Both the position numbers and the translations under genes were made by a program. The notes beneath the pieces are model-generated. The model had not been told where the DNA came from. It saw nothing but the letters and a program-made list of their open reading frames with translations, and did no database searches. This document shows, in pieces, positions 62,609-64,000 of a DNA stretch of 64,000 nucleotides. The stretch's first letter is position 1. Each line of letters starts with the position of its first letter. The stretch is from Shinella sp032095155 (GTDB taxonomy: Bacteria; Pseudomonadota; Alphaproteobacteria; Rhizobiales; Rhizobiaceae), in the NCBI RefSeq assembly GCF_049199905.1, contig NZ_JBLZPK010000065.1, forward strand, positions 124,001-188,000. The letters run 5' to 3'.

Positions 62609-63061
62609 TCAAAGCCGGATGGCGGTTTCCTCTTTCGCCGTGCGGATGACCACCATGGTGAAGAACCGGGCGACGTTGTTTTCGTCGCTGAACAGCCGGT
62701 CGCAGAGCGGCACATATTCCTCCATGTCGCACAGGCGCAGCATCAGGACGACATCGGTCTCGCCGGTGACGGCATAGGCCTGCGAAACGGCCTCTTCGGC
62801 AACGGCAATATCCAGGAAGCGGCGCATGTGCTGCTCGCCGTGCAGCTTGAGTTCCACCGTGACCAGTGCCTTGATCGTGCGGCCCGCCTTGGCCGGATTG
62901 AGGATCGCGACGATACGCTCGATCACACCGGATTTTCGGAGCCGCTGCGTGCGGCGCAGGCAGCTCGAGGGCGACAGGCCCACTGCATCCGCGAGATCCA
63001 CATTGGTGCGCGACGCGTCGCGTTGCAGGAGGTTCAGAAGCTTCTTGTCGATGCGGTCCAT
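62609..63061 (-). CDS. Lrp/AsnC-family transcriptional regulator
   Basis: This 150-residue protein starts MDRIDKKLLNLLQRDASRTN with a helix-turn-helix (LADAVGLSPSSCLRRTQRLR) and has a C-terminal RAM domain (VELKLHGEQHMRRFLDIAVA, YAVTGETDVVLMLRLCDMEE). It is divergent from the nucleoside-recognition gene, and a TGCAAT-N3-ATTGCA palindrome lies between them, so it probably controls that gene and itself. The effector is unknown. Confidence 0.93.
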   Translation of the reverse strand: MDRIDKKLLNLLQRDASRTNVDLADAVGLSPSSCLRRTQRLRKSGVIERIVAILNPAKAGRTIKALVTVELKLHGEQHMRRFLDIAVAEEAVSQAYAVTGETDVVLMLRLCDMEEYVPLCDRLFSDENNVARFFTMVVIRTAKEETAIRL

Positions 63062-63090
63062 GGGCCGAGCATATTCCCCAACGCGATCTT

Positions 63091-63117
63091 TGCAATAAAA
63101 TTGCATTCGACTGCAAT
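63091..63117. promoter_or_regulatory. Palindromic operator between Lrp gene and its divergent neighbour
   Basis: TGCAAT (63091-63096), AAA, ATTGCA (63100-63105) is a perfect 15-bp dyad with an AT centre, typical of Lrp/AsnC sites. A third half-site TGCAAT is at 63112-63117. Confidence 0.65.
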
Positions 63118-63123
63118 CTTTGA

Positions 63124-63147
63124 CCAAAAGTGCGAAGCGGTTCGGGC
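63124..63147. repeat. Partial copy of the rhizobial palindromic element
   Basis: AAAAGTGCGAAGCGGTTCGG closely matches the core of the element at 47,517-47,560. It overlaps the region just upstream of the nucleoside-recognition gene. Confidence 0.45.
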
Positions 63148-63178
63148 TAGAGGATGGACAACGCAAGAGGAGCCCGCC

Positions 63179-64000
63179 ATGCCGTTCGTCACGTACGCCC
63201 TGAACAAGACCAGGGAAACCCTCGCCATCTACTGGGTGCTTGTCCGGATTACCGTCCCTATTGCCCTCCTGACGGAGTTTTTGGCCAGGATGGGCGTGAT
63301 CGAGGCGATGACGCCGGCTTTTGCACCGATCATGAACCTTGTCGGGCTTCCGCCCGAACTCGGTCTGGCATGGTTGACCGGCATGCTCGTCGGGATATGG
63401 GGTGCCGTGCCGCTCCTCTTCACCCTCGTTCCGGTGTCCTCGCTCAGCGTGGCTGACGTCACGGTCTTTTCGGCGCTCATCCTGTTTGCGCACGGCCTCC
63501 CCATCGAGCAGAAGATCATTCAGCAGGCCGGTCCGGGCATGATCGCCACGACGGTGCTGCGCCTTGCCGGCGGCCTGCTCTATGCCTTCCTGCTGCATCA
63601 TGTGCTCAACGCGACAGGCTGGCTTTCGGCCCCGGTTGATCCCGCCTGGATCCCGCTCGGCGCGACCCCCGATTGGGCCCACTATCTGCGCGGCCTTGCG
63701 GAGACGATGGTCTGGATGCTCGTCATCCTCGTCGTCCTCTCCTGGAGCCTCGAGCTTCTCACGGTCACCGGCGTGCTGGCTCTCTTGATGAAGGCGCTTT
63801 CGCCGGTGCTGCGTCTGGCAGGCATCCGCGGCGAGGCGGAGCATCTCACCGCCGTTGGTCTCTTCCTCGGCATTTCCTATGGCGCCGGCCTTCTGATCCG
63901 CGAGGCGCAATCGGGCGCGATATCGCCGCGCCAGATTTTTTTGTCCTGCGTTTTCATGGGCTTTGCCCATAGCGTGATCGAGGACACGCTCATCGTGATC
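63179..64000 (+). CDS. Nucleoside-recognition (GATE) domain membrane protein, 3' end cut by window
   Basis: The 274 codons visible start at an ATG preceded by AAGAGGAG. The protein is strongly hydrophobic with several transmembrane segments (YWVLVRITVPIALLTEFLAR, LAWLTGMLVGIWGAVPLLFT, VWMLVILVVLSWSLELLTV). GISYGAGLLIREAQSGAISP, the Gate/nucleoside-recognition-like motif, lies near the cut end. Family members are presumed transporters or gates; the substrate is unknown. The gene is divergent from the Lrp regulator. Confidence 0.8.
   Translation, partial: MPFVTYALNKTRETLAIYWVLVRITVPIALLTEFLARMGVIEAMTPAFAPIMNLVGLPPELGLAWLTGMLVGIWGAVPLLFTLVPVSSLSVADVTVFSALILFAHGLPIEQKIIQQAGPGMIATTVLRLAGGLLYAFLLHHVLNATGWLSAPVDPAWIPLGATPDWAHYLRGLAETMVWMLVILVVLSWSLELLTVTGVLALLMKALSPVLRLAGIRGEAEHLTAVGLFLGISYGAGLLIREAQSGAISPRQIFLSCVFMGFAHSVIEDTLIVI

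Overview
The window looks like chromosomal DNA of an alphaproteobacterium of the family Rhizobiaceae, near Sinorhizobium/Ensifer, Shinella or Rhizobium. It is GC-rich, and the flagellar genes follow the known rhizobial order (motA, flgF-fliI, flgBC-fliE-flgG-flgA-flgI-motE-flgH-fliL-fliP, flagellins, motB-motC-fliK, rem/ftcR, flgE-flgK-flgL-flaF-flbT-flgD-fliQ-flhA-fliR). The agl alpha-glucoside operon next to zwf-pgl-edd is also the Sinorhizobium meliloti arrangement. These assignments come from reading the proteins; no database search was run.

Layout. 1-10,794: a leftward motA cut by the window edge, then a rightward, tightly coupled basal-body, export and motor operon with many ATGA overlaps. 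11,032-13,138: two flagellin genes. 13,221-21,449: an oppositely oriented block of four genes, with an assembly gap inside it. Read on the minus strand these are a 1143-residue octapeptide-repeat protein, a TPR-GT41 (OGT/SPINDLY/FlmG-like) glycosyltransferase, a glycosyltransferase-like protein with an embedded farnesoic-acid-methyltransferase-like domain, and UDP-galactopyranose mutase. 22,159-23,127: a third flagellin. 23,442-28,663: a FliH-like protein, motB, motC, fliK and a lytic transglycosylase. 28,944-29,618: the flagellar master regulator rem/ftcR. 29,730-40,117: hook and filament-junction genes, the filament regulators flaF/flbT, export-gate genes and several small flagellar accessory genes. 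41,569-42,459: folD. 42,498-50,367: the LacI-type regulator aglR and the divergent aglEFGAK operon. 51,079-55,200: edd, pgl and zwf (Entner-Doudoroff entry). 55,296-58,117: a putrescine-utilisation pair (PuuB- and PuuA-like). 58,286-64,000: a HI0933-type flavoprotein, a large chemoreceptor, an Lrp regulator and a divergent nucleoside-recognition membrane protein cut by the window edge.

How the genes work together. Most of the window builds and turns a rhizobial flagellum: periplasmic MotC/MotE assist MotA/MotB, FlaF/FlbT tune flagellin synthesis, and FtcR/Rem sits above the cluster with an exact CtrA-type box in front of it. The metabolic part imports and hydrolyses alpha-glucosides to glucose and passes it through Zwf-Pgl-Edd.

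The most unusual part is the four-gene block wedged between flagellin genes. The repeat protein is an N-terminal heptapeptide followed by exactly 142 octads without any indel, arranged in seven 17-octad (408 bp) higher-order units. It is Ser/Thr-rich and is co-oriented with glycosyltransferases, which suggests a glycosylated repeat polymer or fibre system, possibly linked to the flagellar filament. That link is inference.
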